Assembly (NCBI GenBank): GCA_047967505.1
Contig: CM106540.1
From: Dipteris shenzhenensis
Taxonomy: Eukaryota; Polypodiophyta; Polypodiopsida; Gleicheniales
Length of the DNA stretch: 64,000 nt
Reading direction: 5' to 3' (one strand)
A program made the translations under genes and the position numbers. Shown piece by piece: positions 1 through 9,929 of the stretch. The stretch's first letter is position 1, and each line of letters starts with the position of its first letter. A model generated the notes under the pieces. The model did not search any database. It saw only the letters and a program-made list of their open reading frames with translations, and was not told the DNA's origin.

Positions 1-972
1 GAGCAATGCTGGTATGCACAGACTCACAGATGGTTTGTGAGACTAGGGTTTCACATCAATAGGATACCTCCTTTTCAGTACAGTTTAGATGCCTCTCCAG
101 TACTACCACCCACCATCCCGACCGGCCCACACACCAACCAAGTCATTCAAGAGGATCTCCTCCAGCTACACACCTTTAGGACCTAGTTGGAGCCGATGGA
201 GCTTCCAGTGAAGCTGAGTTTCTGCAGAGATTACTGTCTTCCTATTTCGGAGGAGGGATTCATCACACCACCGGGGTACACTGAGCTTCACATGCCCCAC
301 TCACTACGGATCTCCATCGGACAGTTTCGGGTATCATCACACCGCCTCCGCATAGAGAGCAGCAGAGCAGAGGGGATCCCTAGGGAGCATCGCATATGCA
401 TATTGTGCGACTGTCAGGAGGTTGAGTCGGAGGAGCATTCCTTCTTCATGACCATCGTACAAAGTTCTGGGCATTCATGAAAAATAAACTCGTCGACACT
501 TGGGAATAACCAAAACCATCACACCATAGAAGAAGAATGATCTCCCAATGAATTTATTCCAAATTGCTTCAGTGGCACAATAAGCCCCTTCCCAACAAAC
601 CTAGCCACAAAGCCAGACAATGGGATATCACATTCATACTTAAGAAACTATTCCATCTCAGCGATGGAAAGAATCCCCCTTGTGAAGAACAAATAAACTC
701 CCCTTTTTTCCATTATTTCCAACTCAGGCTTGATGACCTCCAAGGGCATCTCACAAACGATCGAGTTTTTCCTCCGTGAGTCCCTTCCATTCAGCCCTAC
801 GCATGATTTCCTATCCAAGCATCGAGCAAGCCTCATCATACAGAGAGGAAAAGCCATCCAAAAGCTCGAAAGCCACAACATTCGTCAGGTGCCCAGTGTA
901 CTACGAGATCCGAGGTCGCTACCACTATCTCTTCAGAGACGGATCCGGGCTCCTTTCCACATTCCTCGCCTA
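1..972 (+). pseudogene. LINE-A ORF2 C-terminal domain (upstream part)
   Basis: This is the C-terminal part of a LINE ORF2 protein, downstream of reverse transcriptase. The zinc-finger stretch begins normally (RICILCD, then EVESEEH at about 390-445), but about 430 bp of unrelated DNA (449-878) then separates it from the rest ([11 protein letters not shown], from about 885). An in-frame TAG stands at 184-186. The frame otherwise agrees with other LINE-A copies. It can no longer encode a functional protein. Confidence 0.8.
449..878. other. About 430-bp insert of unknown origin in the LINE-A zinc finger
   Basis: Between GAGCATTCCTTCTTCA on the left and ACATTCGTCAGGTGCCC on the right, the LINE-A sequence is interrupted by DNA with no similarity to any other part of the window. 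The edges (CATTCCTTCTTCA and CATTCGTCA) may be a decayed target-site duplication. I see no inverted repeats, no coding motifs and no poly(A). Boundaries are accurate to about 10 bp. Confidence 0.5.
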
Positions 973-977
973 CCCAG

Positions 978-1215
978 TGTTGGGGTAAAGGCACTGGCCA
1001 CCCTTGTAACAGTATTAATCTAGTACTACTAAGTACACTAAGTACACATTGTACTTAGGTACTTAGTGGCCCTAGTCTTATCCATATATCCATATATACT
1101 AGTGTGTGTACTTGGGGAGGTACCACTCATTCCTTTATCCCCACACACTGGTGTGTGACTACTGTGAGTGTGTCTCTCTACTCCCTACTCCATCTCTCCC
1201 TCACACTCTCCATCA
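978..1215 (+). repeat. Copia-1 5' LTR
   Basis: It starts TGTTGGGG and ends CCATCA, obeying the TG...CA rule, and is 238 bp long. It has short AT-rich stretches (CATATATCCATATATAC, about 1,081-1,099) that could act as a TATA region, followed by pyrimidine-rich sequence. I find no difference from the 3' LTR. Confidence 0.96.
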
Positions 1216-1217
1216 AC

Positions 1218-1229
1218 TGGTATCAGAGC
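1218..1229 (+). other. Copia-1 primer binding site (tRNA-iMet type)
   Basis: TGGTATCAGAGC lies 2 bp after the LTR end. It is the usual plant Copia primer site, complementary to the 3' end of initiator methionine tRNA. Confidence 0.95.
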
Positions 1230-1271
1230 CAACGGGCTCTCTCCCTTTGCTTCCACTCCCTCTCTCCCTAG

Positions 1272-1336
1272 CCTACCCCTACCGTACGGACAAGTCCGTA
1301 CGGCCGTACATCGTCCGTACAGCCGTACGGACGGAT
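1272..1336 (+). promoter_or_regulatory. CCGTAC cluster in the Copia-1 leader
   Basis: Five copies of CCGTAC fall within about 60 bp just downstream of the primer site; three are in the palindromic form CCGTACGG. GTAC, preferably CGTAC, is the core bound by plant SBP-box (SPL) transcription factors. That this cluster is a binding array is inference from density alone. Copia-2 has a larger array at the equivalent position. Confidence 0.5.
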
Positions 1337-1501
1337 CGCGACAGCCAACGGCTGCAAGGCGGGATCTCAAGCAAGCGATAGCCAGGCCAAGGCGAGGCGC
1401 GGGCGTGGTAGCTACGGCGTAGCTGGAGCTGCTGAAAGGCGGGAGCGCGGGCGACTCTTCCAACGCGTGGCTGCACGACGCAGCCAAAGGCTGCAACGGC
1501 G

Positions 1502-1630
1502 AGGGCGCAAGCGCCAGGCCACGGTTGTATTGGCGAGGGCGCAAGCGCAGGCCACGGCTTCAACAGCGTGGAGGTCGCAGGCCACGGCTTCATCGGCGTG
1601 GAGGTCGCAGGCCACGGCTTCATTGGGCGT
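1502..1630 (+). repeat. 30-bp minisatellite in the Copia-1 leader
   Basis: GGCCACGGCTTC recurs at 1,550, 1,580 and 1,610 with a 30-bp period (intervening GCGTGGAGGTCGCA). Related 33-35-bp units with GAGGGCGCAAGCGC lie just upstream. It is GC-rich, unlike the AT-richer gag-pol. Long open frames on the minus strand here arise from the repeat composition. Confidence 0.85.
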
Positions 1631-2864
1631 GACCAGGACACGCAAAGGCGTGGCTGCAGCGGCGGCTGCAAGATCGTGAATAGCGCGGCTGCATCGGTGC
1701 GGCTGCCAGAGGCGGAGGTCAAGAGAACATTGGGCGCCTCTCGTCCAGATTCGCGATAACCCCGCCCTCGAGATCCGCCATAGAGCGTAAGGCGCGCTGG
1801 AAGCGGGGCTCCATGGCAGCGACGAACTCATCGGAGAATCCGATGCGGTTGACGTCGACGTAGAGGCCAAGGTCCCGAAGTATCGCCTATTGAGAGGACA
1901 CCGAAAACAAGCAGTGGGAGCTGTTCTTGAAGACAGTCAGTGACAAGTACAGCCAGCACAGATCTGTACTTGATACTTGCAGTGTATGCATTGTCAGATT
2001 CGCAGTGTGTATGCTTGACACTTGGGCAGAGGTTTATGCTTTTGTCAGTGTGTACCCGCACATGCCTTGTGAGCAGTAGCAGTTGATGCCATTTACTGTG
2101 TTAATGCACGGAATGTGCAGTCAATTCAAGGGGCTTTTGATGCTATTATGCTTGGGCCAAATGCTTTAGTTTGTTGCTGCAAGTACATCCACATTTGGTA
2201 CAGATTTGGTCGATTTTGACCAAGTTTGACTTTAGTCAAATTTGGGGCTTTTGTAGCCTGACCAGAAATCTGTCAAGTGGGAGCACTCAACATGCATCAG
2301 GCTATCTCGTAAAGCACTACTATGCTTTCAAAGTGCAAATTTGACTTACAGTTTTTTTTTGGTCAAAGGTCAATCTTTTAATTGGAGGTCAAATCTCTGA
2401 TTTTCTTCATGCATTCAAAGGGCTTTTGAGCAATCTCACTTCCAAACTGTGAATTCAGTTGGGGGGGAAGTTTCTGGAGCATATGGAGGTCTAAAATCAG
2501 AGATCTTCATCCACAATCTGAGATTCACTGTTTTTTGACAGTCCGGGACTGTCAACCAGCAAGTTTGACCAGATTTCACTGTCAAAGAAGTCAAAAAAGT
2601 ACTGCTATTTTTTTCAGAAAACAGTTCTGGGATTTTTCTGTGCACTTTGAAGGAGCTGTACCGCACTTTCGCCAGCAAACAAGACAGGAACAGATTGCTG
2701 TACTGTTTCTGCAGCAAGTGGGAGACAGACTTTCAGTTGGTTTTATGCCACTGAAACAGTACCAAGTTCATTTTCTGATCGTACTTCCGCTGCGGGGGAA
2801 TTTTCTTGGAGTAACTAGTGCTTAATTGCACGACTACAGGGAGTCAAACTCTATTTTCTTTACC

Positions 2865-5800
2865 ATGAGCTCCAGCAGCGACGTGTCGTCCTTGTTCCAG
2901 ATAAAGAAGCTCGAAGGAGCTAAAAACTACGACATATGGAGGACATAGTGCTACAATGTGTTGATGCAGAAGGACCAGTACAAACCTATAAAGGAGAAGG
3001 GTGTTAAGCCCTCCAACATTACTGATGAGCAGTGGGAGAAGATGGACGGCTTGGCCAGGTCGACCATTATGCTTACAGTTGTTGATTCACTGGTTGTAGG
3101 CATCAGGGATGAACCTACTGCGTGGAAAATGTGGCAACGCCTTGAGGATACTTATGCCAAGAAAAGTGCCACGGGAAAAGCTTACTGGCTGAAAAAGCTT
3201 GTTGGTCTTCAAATGAAGGAGGGGACAGCTATGTCCACTCATATTATTGAGTTTAACAGCATATTCAGCCAGGTGATCAACCAGGGGTTGAAGCTCGATG
3301 ATGAGCTGAAAGCTACACTCATCTTATGTTCTCTACCTGAGTCATGGGACACATTCAGGACTTCTACCAGCAACTCAAATGTCATTCTGTTATTTGCAGA
3401 TGTGGAGAGTGCTCTTCTACAGGAAGAGATGAACAGAAAGAACAATGCTATTGGGAAGTCAAATGCTTTGAATGCACGCAGCAGGTCCAAAACACGTGGT
3501 AAAGACAAAGAAAGAGAGAGGAGCAAGTCCCGCTCTAAGAGTGATCTTGTATGCAACTATTGTGGCAAGAAGGGACATATTGAGAAAAAGTGTTTTCAAA
3601 AGAAGAATGACCAGAGAGCCAAAGAAGGCAAGGCTCAAGGCAAGTCTAAGGGCAAAGAAAAAGAGGAGCTGAATGTTACTTATGTTAGTGACAGTGACAG
3701 TGGACATGAGATATGTTTCACCTCTTCACTTGAGGCTCATACACTTCATGCTGGTGATGGATCAGATATGTTTTCCTGGATTATAGATTCAGGAGCTTCC
3801 TTTCATGTGACATCCTACAGAGATCTGTTTGTCAGATATGCAGGAGGGCAGAAGGGAGTTGTCTTTCTTGGTGATAACCATGCATGTTCTATCATTGGTA
3901 TAGGTGATGTCAGGCTTGTGCTTGAAAATGGCCAGCAGTTAATGCTCAAAGGGGTCAGGCATGTTCCTGAGGTGAAGAAAAACTTGATTTCCACAGGGTT
4001 GTTGGATGACGATGGTTATCATACCACCTTTGGAAGTCAGAAATGGAAAATCAGCAAAGGGGCAATGGCTATTGCCGGGGGTCCTAAGGTTGATACTTTG
4101 TACTCACTTCATGCTGGACATTGTCCGCATTCTGATGTAAATGCCACCGAGCTGCCAAAGATTTCATTGTGGCATAGCCGGCTTGGCCATATGAGTATTA
4201 AGGGAATGGAGCAATTGGCTCATTTTGGTTACTTGCCGAGTCTAAAATATTCAGATTTGCAGAAATGTGAATTTTGTCTCTACGGTCGTCAAGTACAAAT
4301 ACCTCATAAGAGAAGGTCAAATCAGAAATTACAGCTCTTGGAGCTAGTACATACAGATGTGTGTGAGATGCCTACACTCTCTTTAGGAGGTTCAAAGTAC
4401 ATACTGTCATTCATAGATGACGCCACCCGCAAAGTGTGGGTTTACACTCTCAGAAAGAAGAGTGATACGTTCAAGGCTTTCACTAAGTTTGTTGCACTAG
4501 TTGAAAATGAGACAGGCAAAAAACTGAAAGCCTTACGATCTGACAATGGTGGAGAGTACTTGTCCAAAGAATTTCAAGAATTCTGTGAGGCAAAGGGTAT
4601 CCAAAGGGTTTTGTCTGCACCATATGATCCTCCATAGAATGGTACAGCTGAAAAAATGTTCAGGACCATTCAAGAGAAAGTCAGATCCATGTTGTCACAT
4701 GCTGCATTGCCCCACACATTTTGGGCTGAAGCTGTAAAGACAGCTGTGCACCTTATTAACAGGTCACCAAACAAGAGACTATGTGGTGGTGTGCCTGAAC
4801 AAGCATGGACGGGCAAGCCTCCGTCTTACAAACACCTACGGGTCTTTGGTTGTGTCGCGTATGTGCATGTACGCAGGGAGGACAGAACTAAACTGGATCC
4901 AAAGTCTCTTAAATGCATATTCCTAGGTTATGGTGACAAAGGTGAGATGGGCTACAGGATTTGGGATCCCAAGAACAGAAAACTTATACGCAGCAATGAT
5001 GTCGTGTTTGATGAAACCATCATGTTCAAGGAACCTGTTGTACAGAAGGAACCTTTAAAAGTAACTATTGATGATGACAGGCATCATGGGCAACACAGAC
5101 AGGCTGTAAATCAGCCACAACAGCAGCATAATCAGCCATTAAATGATGCTGCAGCAGATCCTAATGGACAGCCAGTTATGGCAGAAAACATCCCAATGGA
5201 TGAGGCACAGTTAGGTGATCTTCCTGACATGCAAATGCAGCCAGGAATCATGGAACAGCCACCTTATCTGGGTGATGAACAGGCTGGACAGCCAGCTCAA
5301 GATGATGGTCTTTGGGTTAGAAGGTCAACCAGACAGACGCGGCAGCCAGAAAGATTTGTTCCAGGCATTGATTATTTGATGCTCACTGATTGTGGAGAGC
5401 CTTCATGCTACAAAGAGGCTAGGCAGAGGGCAGACAAGGTTCAATGGGATCTTGCTATGAAGTCTGAAATGGACAGTCTTCACAAGAATGGCACTTGGGA
5501 ATTGGTACCCTTGCCTACTGGTAAGAAGGTACTGCCATGCAAATGGGTTTATAGACTTAAAGTCACACCTGGTGAAAAACCAAGGCATAAAGCCAGACTG
5601 GTTGCCAAAGGGTTCAAGCAGGAATATGGTGTTGACTTTGAGGAGATATTCTCTCCCGTTGTCAAGATGACAACACTCAGAACTGTATTAGCATTGGTTG
5701 CACATGCAGATATGGATTTGGTCCAAATGGATGTCAAAACAGCATTTCTTCATGGTGATTTACATGAGGAAATTTTTATGCAGCAGCCAGAGGGTTTTAC

Positions 5801-6947
5801 AGTGAAGGGCAAAGAGAAGCTTGTATGCAGACTGAAGAAAAGTCTTTATGGTCTAAAGCAAGCACCCAGGGAATGGTATCATAAGTTTGATACATTCATG
5901 CGAACCCAGGGTTACAGGAGAAGTGACATTGATCACTGCTTATATACCAAGAAAGCTTCAGATGGCAGTTTACTTATCCTCATTTTGTATGTGGATGACA
6001 TGTTAATTGCTGGAAAATCTCATAAGGAAATGAATGCCTTGAAAAAGAGATTGCACCAGACCTTTGATATGAAGGATCTTGGTGATGCCAACCATATATT
6101 GGGTATGCGCATACTTCGGGATAGGGAAAAGCGGTTGCTGTACTTATCTCAGAAGGAATACATTGGCAAGGTCTTGCAGAGATTTCACATGGAGGGGGGG
6201 AAGAGTATTGGTACTCCATTACCTCCTTATGTGAAAATCAGCGCTTTGGACAGCCCTCAGACAGATGCTGAGAGAGCTGAGATGTCAAAGATTCCGTATG
6301 CATCAGCTTGTGGCAGTCTCATGTATGCTATGGTTGCAACCAGGCCCGATATTGCGTTTGCAGTGGGAGTGGTTAGCAGATACATGGCTAAACCTGGCAA
6401 GAAGCATTGGAATGCAGTGAAAGGTGTCATGAGATACCTAAAGGGTACACAGGACTTGTGTATATGTTTCGGCAGTCAAGATGCAAAAGTGCAGGGTTAT
6501 ACAGACTCTGATTATGCCGGTCACCCTGATACCCGGAAGTCTACTACCGGCTATGTTTTCACTTTCACTGGAGGTGCAGTGTCGTGGGTATCTAGAATGC
6601 AGCAATGCGTTGCTTTGTCTACTACAGAAGCTGAATATATTGCAGCCACTGAGGCGTGCAAGGAAGCTATATGGCTATCTCGGCTAGTGGCAGATTTGGG
6701 CTACTCTAGTGATACTCCATTGTTGCATTGTGACAGTCAGAGTGCCATACAGTTGGCACGAAATCCTGTTTTTCATGCAAAGACGAAGCACATCGACGTG
6801 AAGTATCATTTTATCAGGGAGGTGCTTGAGAACAAGCAACTTCAGCTTGTGAAAGTTCACACTGATGACAATCCAGCAGATCTGTTGACAAAAGGATTGG
6901 CTGCTGAGCGGTTTGCACACTGCAGACGGCTTATGGGTATAGGATAA
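2865..6947 (+). pseudogene. Copia-1 gag-pol polyprotein with two amber stops
   Basis: A single frame of 1,360 codons starts at ATG 2,865 (MSSSSDVSSLF) and ends at TAA 6,945. Gag ends in a CCHC zinc knuckle (CNYCGKKGHIEKKC, about residues 230-243). The protease motif DSGAS is at about 308. The integrase zinc segment is followed by catalytic D498, D560 and E596, giving the expected D-D-35-E spacing. The reverse transcriptase has YVDD at about 1,042-1,045, and RNase H begins with TDSDYAG near 1,213. TAG at 2,946-2,948 (gag, 28th codon) and TAG at 4,635-4,637 (integrase, in place of Q of the conserved QNG) interrupt it; there is no frameshift. The product would reverse-transcribe and integrate the element, but this copy cannot make it in one piece without readthrough. 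Confidence 0.93.
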
Positions 6948-7024
6948 GCAGACCAACTGGTCCTGTACATGATGATGTATATTGCTGTTTTTCTTTTACT
7001 CTCTCTTATGGGCACACTGCCTTT

Positions 7025-7035
7025 AAGTGGGAGGT
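7025..7035 (+). other. Copia-1 polypurine tract
   Basis: AAGTGGGAGGT lies immediately before the 3' LTR. This is the usual place and composition for the plus-strand priming tract. Confidence 0.75.
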
Positions 7036-7273
7036 TGTTGGGGTAAAGGCACTGGCCACCCTTGTAACAGTATTAATCTAGTACTACTAAGTACACTAAG
7101 TACACATTGTACTTAGGTACTTAGTGGCCCTAGTCTTATCCATATATCCATATATACTAGTGTGTGTACTTGGGGAGGTACCACTCATTCCTTTATCCCC
7201 ACACACTGGTGTGTGACTACTGTGAGTGTGTCTCTCTACTCCCTACTCCATCTCTCCCTCACACTCTCCATCA
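7036..7273 (+). repeat. Copia-1 3' LTR
   Basis: 238 bp, TGTTGGGG to CCATCA, with no difference from the 5' LTR found by reading. It is followed directly by the CCCAG duplication and by resumed LINE-A coding sequence. Confidence 0.96.
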
Positions 7274-7890
7274 CCCAGATCAGAGATGCCTTGCGGCCTT
7301 CATTCACGAGGGGGTCCGACACAGAGAATACTTACTCAGGCGACAGGGCTTGGCCACACCATCAGACACCTCTCAGAGCAAGATCACAGAGTTCTTCCCA
7401 TCGAGTGACATTGATCATCCAGTCTCTAGCCGCAGACGTGACCGAGACCCCGGCCCAACGACCACAGCACGACACATGAGACATCGAGGGGATACACAGA
7501 TCACTCTGGGGGACATCCCATCATTGTTTAGACCCGGCATACGTCCCACAGGAGTCACGATGGCTCTGGTCTTGCGTCGAGCCTCCTCCAGGAGACCGAG
7601 ACGCACGGGACCCCTTGACGGACGCCAACGTTCCATCACCGGCTATGCACCAGCTAGGGCGACATGACATACGGAGGATTCCATTCCGCTCCAGTCTTTT
7701 TCTTTTCATTGTCATACTCAGATGTATTTGATTATGTATGATCAGACTTAGGATTCAGCACGGGTGATGATGCTCGTTTTAGTAGCTCCATCCTTACTGT
7801 GGTTTGTATCAGGTTTTCTCTCAGTCTCATAGACCAATCAATCTTCCGAAAACTCTAATAAAATTTATTTCTTTCTTTCTTTCTCGATTT
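7274..7890 (+). pseudogene. LINE-A copy 1, end of ORF2 and 3' UTR
   Basis: After the Copia target site, the LINE-A frame continues intact to a TGA at about 7,667. It includes [13 protein letters not shown], a stretch shared by all LINE-A copies near the protein end. The 3' UTR follows, with TCTCATAGACC and the (TTTC)n terminus. Confidence 0.85.
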
Positions 7891-9842
7891 GCAACGATCA
7901 CTCTTTCCCAAATTTGTTGCAATCAGTCACAAAGGCAGAGAAGCTTCACATTATCAAAATCAAATGACGTGAAGACAAAAAGGGGGAGGAGGACAAAAAG
8001 CCTATTGCGGCAAGCTTGTTATAAGGTGTGTTTTGTCCATTGCAGACATGGCTCACAAAAAAGCTGCATTCAAAACCTTGAAATAAGCAAGTCGGAGTAC
8101 TTGTATGTAGAGCTGAGGAAAAACATCTCCAGCTAGATTTCTACTACGTCTATAATTGCTCAATTACATCAATAGTATCTAAGAAAGCCTCAAAGATTCT
8201 AAGGTCTATTTGATGTGGTCATTTTAGGCTCCGAAAGTTATGACATAAGAGAGGAATGCATGCTCCTTGTCTACTAGATTTCTCTGCAATCTTCCTACTT
8301 CAATTTCAACTGCATGTGAAGGGACCAATTCCTACAAACCTATTGGTTTCTGTACTTGAACGTGCTTCTTTTAGATTGTCCTACTCGGTGTACACAAGAC
8401 ACGTAAGTCACTAACTTGCATGACACAGATGTTGCATACCTATCTGATGTGTTGATATGCACAACCTTTAAAAACTTAATTCACATGCAAAATTGTTGTG
8501 TAGGTTGCCAGTGCTGTAGCATGGCTCTTACAAGATATGCAAGGCATTTAAAGAGCAAATACCTAGATGAATCCAGGAACATTCCCAAACTCATCCTCTA
8601 AAAACACAACATAGTGCAGTTTCAATCTCATGAGAGTCACTCACAAGGTTGAAAACCATAAACGCCATCATGCATAGCAGGGACTAGCTACTATGACATC
8701 CCCACTGACGTCATCAGCGCCCAACAGTGGGTGTAGACCATAGTATAAAAATATACTCTCACACATACAAATCCACACACCCACACATACTTGAGCATCC
8801 ATTTATACAAAGTCTTCGTACTGAGTTTCTGTCAGCACTCCGGAGGTGAAGGGCAGACTCAGCCATGATGAAGGCTAGCACTAAAGGAGAAGGCTAATCA
8901 AAAGGTAGTCCAAAATCTCTTCATTCAAGCTACAACTGCTTGTGAAGTCTAAACATTTTCATTTTAGTCTCTCCTCAACGAGCATCTAAATCTAAATCTA
9001 GCTGATAGGGCAACGCACCATTTAAAGAGCAAACTGTCTTAATCTTCTAGTTCATCTTTTTGGCATTTTCAACAATCCAATGTTCTCTTGGGATTCCTTC
9101 TCATCTGCTTGTTTCCACCTTGAGATCAAGTGATTTAGCTCTTCTTTTGCCTATTAGGCACTTCTTCAAGGCAAAGTGCTTGCTTTGAGGCATTGCCCAA
9201 ACAAGGCAAAGTAACCAAATGGCACTGCTTATAATTGTCTTTTCATCCAAGTCTCAACCAACTACTAGAAGTATTGTCAGTTCAGCTTATGCTCCCCTGT
9301 AAAACTTCCGTACGGCTTCGCACAATCCTTGAGGAGCTTTCAGCTTTGGTGTGCCATCCAAGCTCGAAGATGTGCATAGTGTCCTGGAAGAATTTACTGA
9401 GGCTCTTGTAGGTATTACTCCATTTCCTATTCTTCCAGCCCACTATCCTAAGATTACAAGCTTTTTCTTTCTAGTCTTACAGCTCCTTCATAAACGACGC
9501 TTTAACACTAAGGTGCTTGAAGCAGATATGATGTGTAGCCAAAAAAACAGGCGACGGTAAACCATCATTCCCTTATACACAAGAATTTACTCCTACAGTG
9601 CAATTCACTCTCAGCGCCATCCTACCTAACACCCAGTTAGGCACACCATCCCAAAAAATAGAGCATTTACACTATTTCATATCATTGAGCTGCAATTATC
9701 TGTCCTTCCATTATTTTGTAGCATAGAAGAACCTCAAAAACGAAGGAAAAATAACAAACCTAACTCCATGGCCCCTTGAGACGAAGCACAGGCAGATGGG
9801 AGAGATATTGAACCTCTATAATATATGACAATGATAACTAAC
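7891..9842. other. Non-coding stretch left of the last argJ exon seen
   Basis: AT-rich DNA without recognisable coding sequence on the minus strand, so the remaining argJ 3' exons are not here. Two weak items lie within it: a promoter/LTR-like segment at 8,696-8,760 and an exon-like plus-strand stretch at 9,342-9,410. Confidence 0.6.
8696..8760 (+). promoter_or_regulatory. Promoter-like or solo-LTR-like segment
   Basis: It begins TGACATCCCC, contains the palindrome TGACGTCA (about 8,706), which is a bZIP/TGA-factor site, and has a TATA-box-like GTATAAAAATATA about 35 bp downstream. Such an arrangement is common in the U3 region of plant LTRs, but I found no second LTR or clear end. Confidence 0.3.
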
Positions 9843-9929
9843 CGTGATTTGATTGAAGCTTCGCTTGACAGCTGTGTGCACCATTGTTCGCCAAACATCC
9901 ACAGCTACAACAGCATCGCATGTTACAAC
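9843..9929 (-). CDS. argJ: argJ exon h (last exon seen)
   Basis: An 87-bp exon coding 29 residues from [14 protein letters not shown] to [10 protein letters not shown]. Acceptor is TGTGAAG, donor ACG|GTAGTT. The family continues with VDGDTSTND, which I cannot find between 1 and 9,842, so the next intron would be at least 9.8 kb. Confidence 0.9.

Larger units (their letters stand above)
1231..2864 (+). other. Copia-1 long untranslated leader
   Basis: About 1.6 kb separates the primer site from the gag start. It holds the CCGTAC cluster, the minisatellite and, toward the 3' end, spaced GGGCTTTTG motifs (about 2,131, 2,245 and 2,420) resembling those in the Copia-2 leader. No protein similarity is evident in any frame. 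Confidence 0.7.
978..7273 (+). mobile_element. Copia-1 LTR retrotransposon, nearly complete
   Basis: A Ty1/Copia element with all structural parts: 5' LTR, methionine-initiator-type primer site, long leader, one gag-pol frame in Copia order (gag, protease, integrase, reverse transcriptase, RNase H), purine tract and 3' LTR. It is flanked by the 5-bp duplication CCCAG (973-977 and 7,274-7,278). The two 238-bp LTRs look identical on reading through, so insertion is recent. The gag-pol frame nevertheless has two in-frame amber codons. It sits inside the C-terminal coding region of LINE-A copy 1, in the same orientation. Confidence 0.97.
1..7890 (+). mobile_element. LINE-A copy 1, 3' half, split by Copia-1
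   Basis: The left edge of the window starts inside the ORF2 C-terminal region of a non-LTR retrotransposon. Translation of positions 1-448 reads WYAQTHRWF, a segment also seen in the other LINE-A copies as WYARTERWF. Copia-1 (978-7,273) interrupts it: the reading frame ends in FLAYP before the insertion and resumes with DQRCLAAFIHE after it, which matches the uninterrupted order in copies 2-4. The 3' UTR has a degenerate form of the family's terminal hairpin (about 7,830-7,850) and a (TTTC)n tail (7,867-7,886). The 5' part, with endonuclease and reverse transcriptase, lies left of the window. The family name is local to this annotation. Confidence 0.85.

Noticed and set aside
1185-1870. Long minus-strand open frames rich in Pro, Trp and Ala in the Copia-1 leader
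   Set aside because: They come from the 30-bp GC-rich minisatellite and lie antisense in a retrotransposon leader; no domain is visible.
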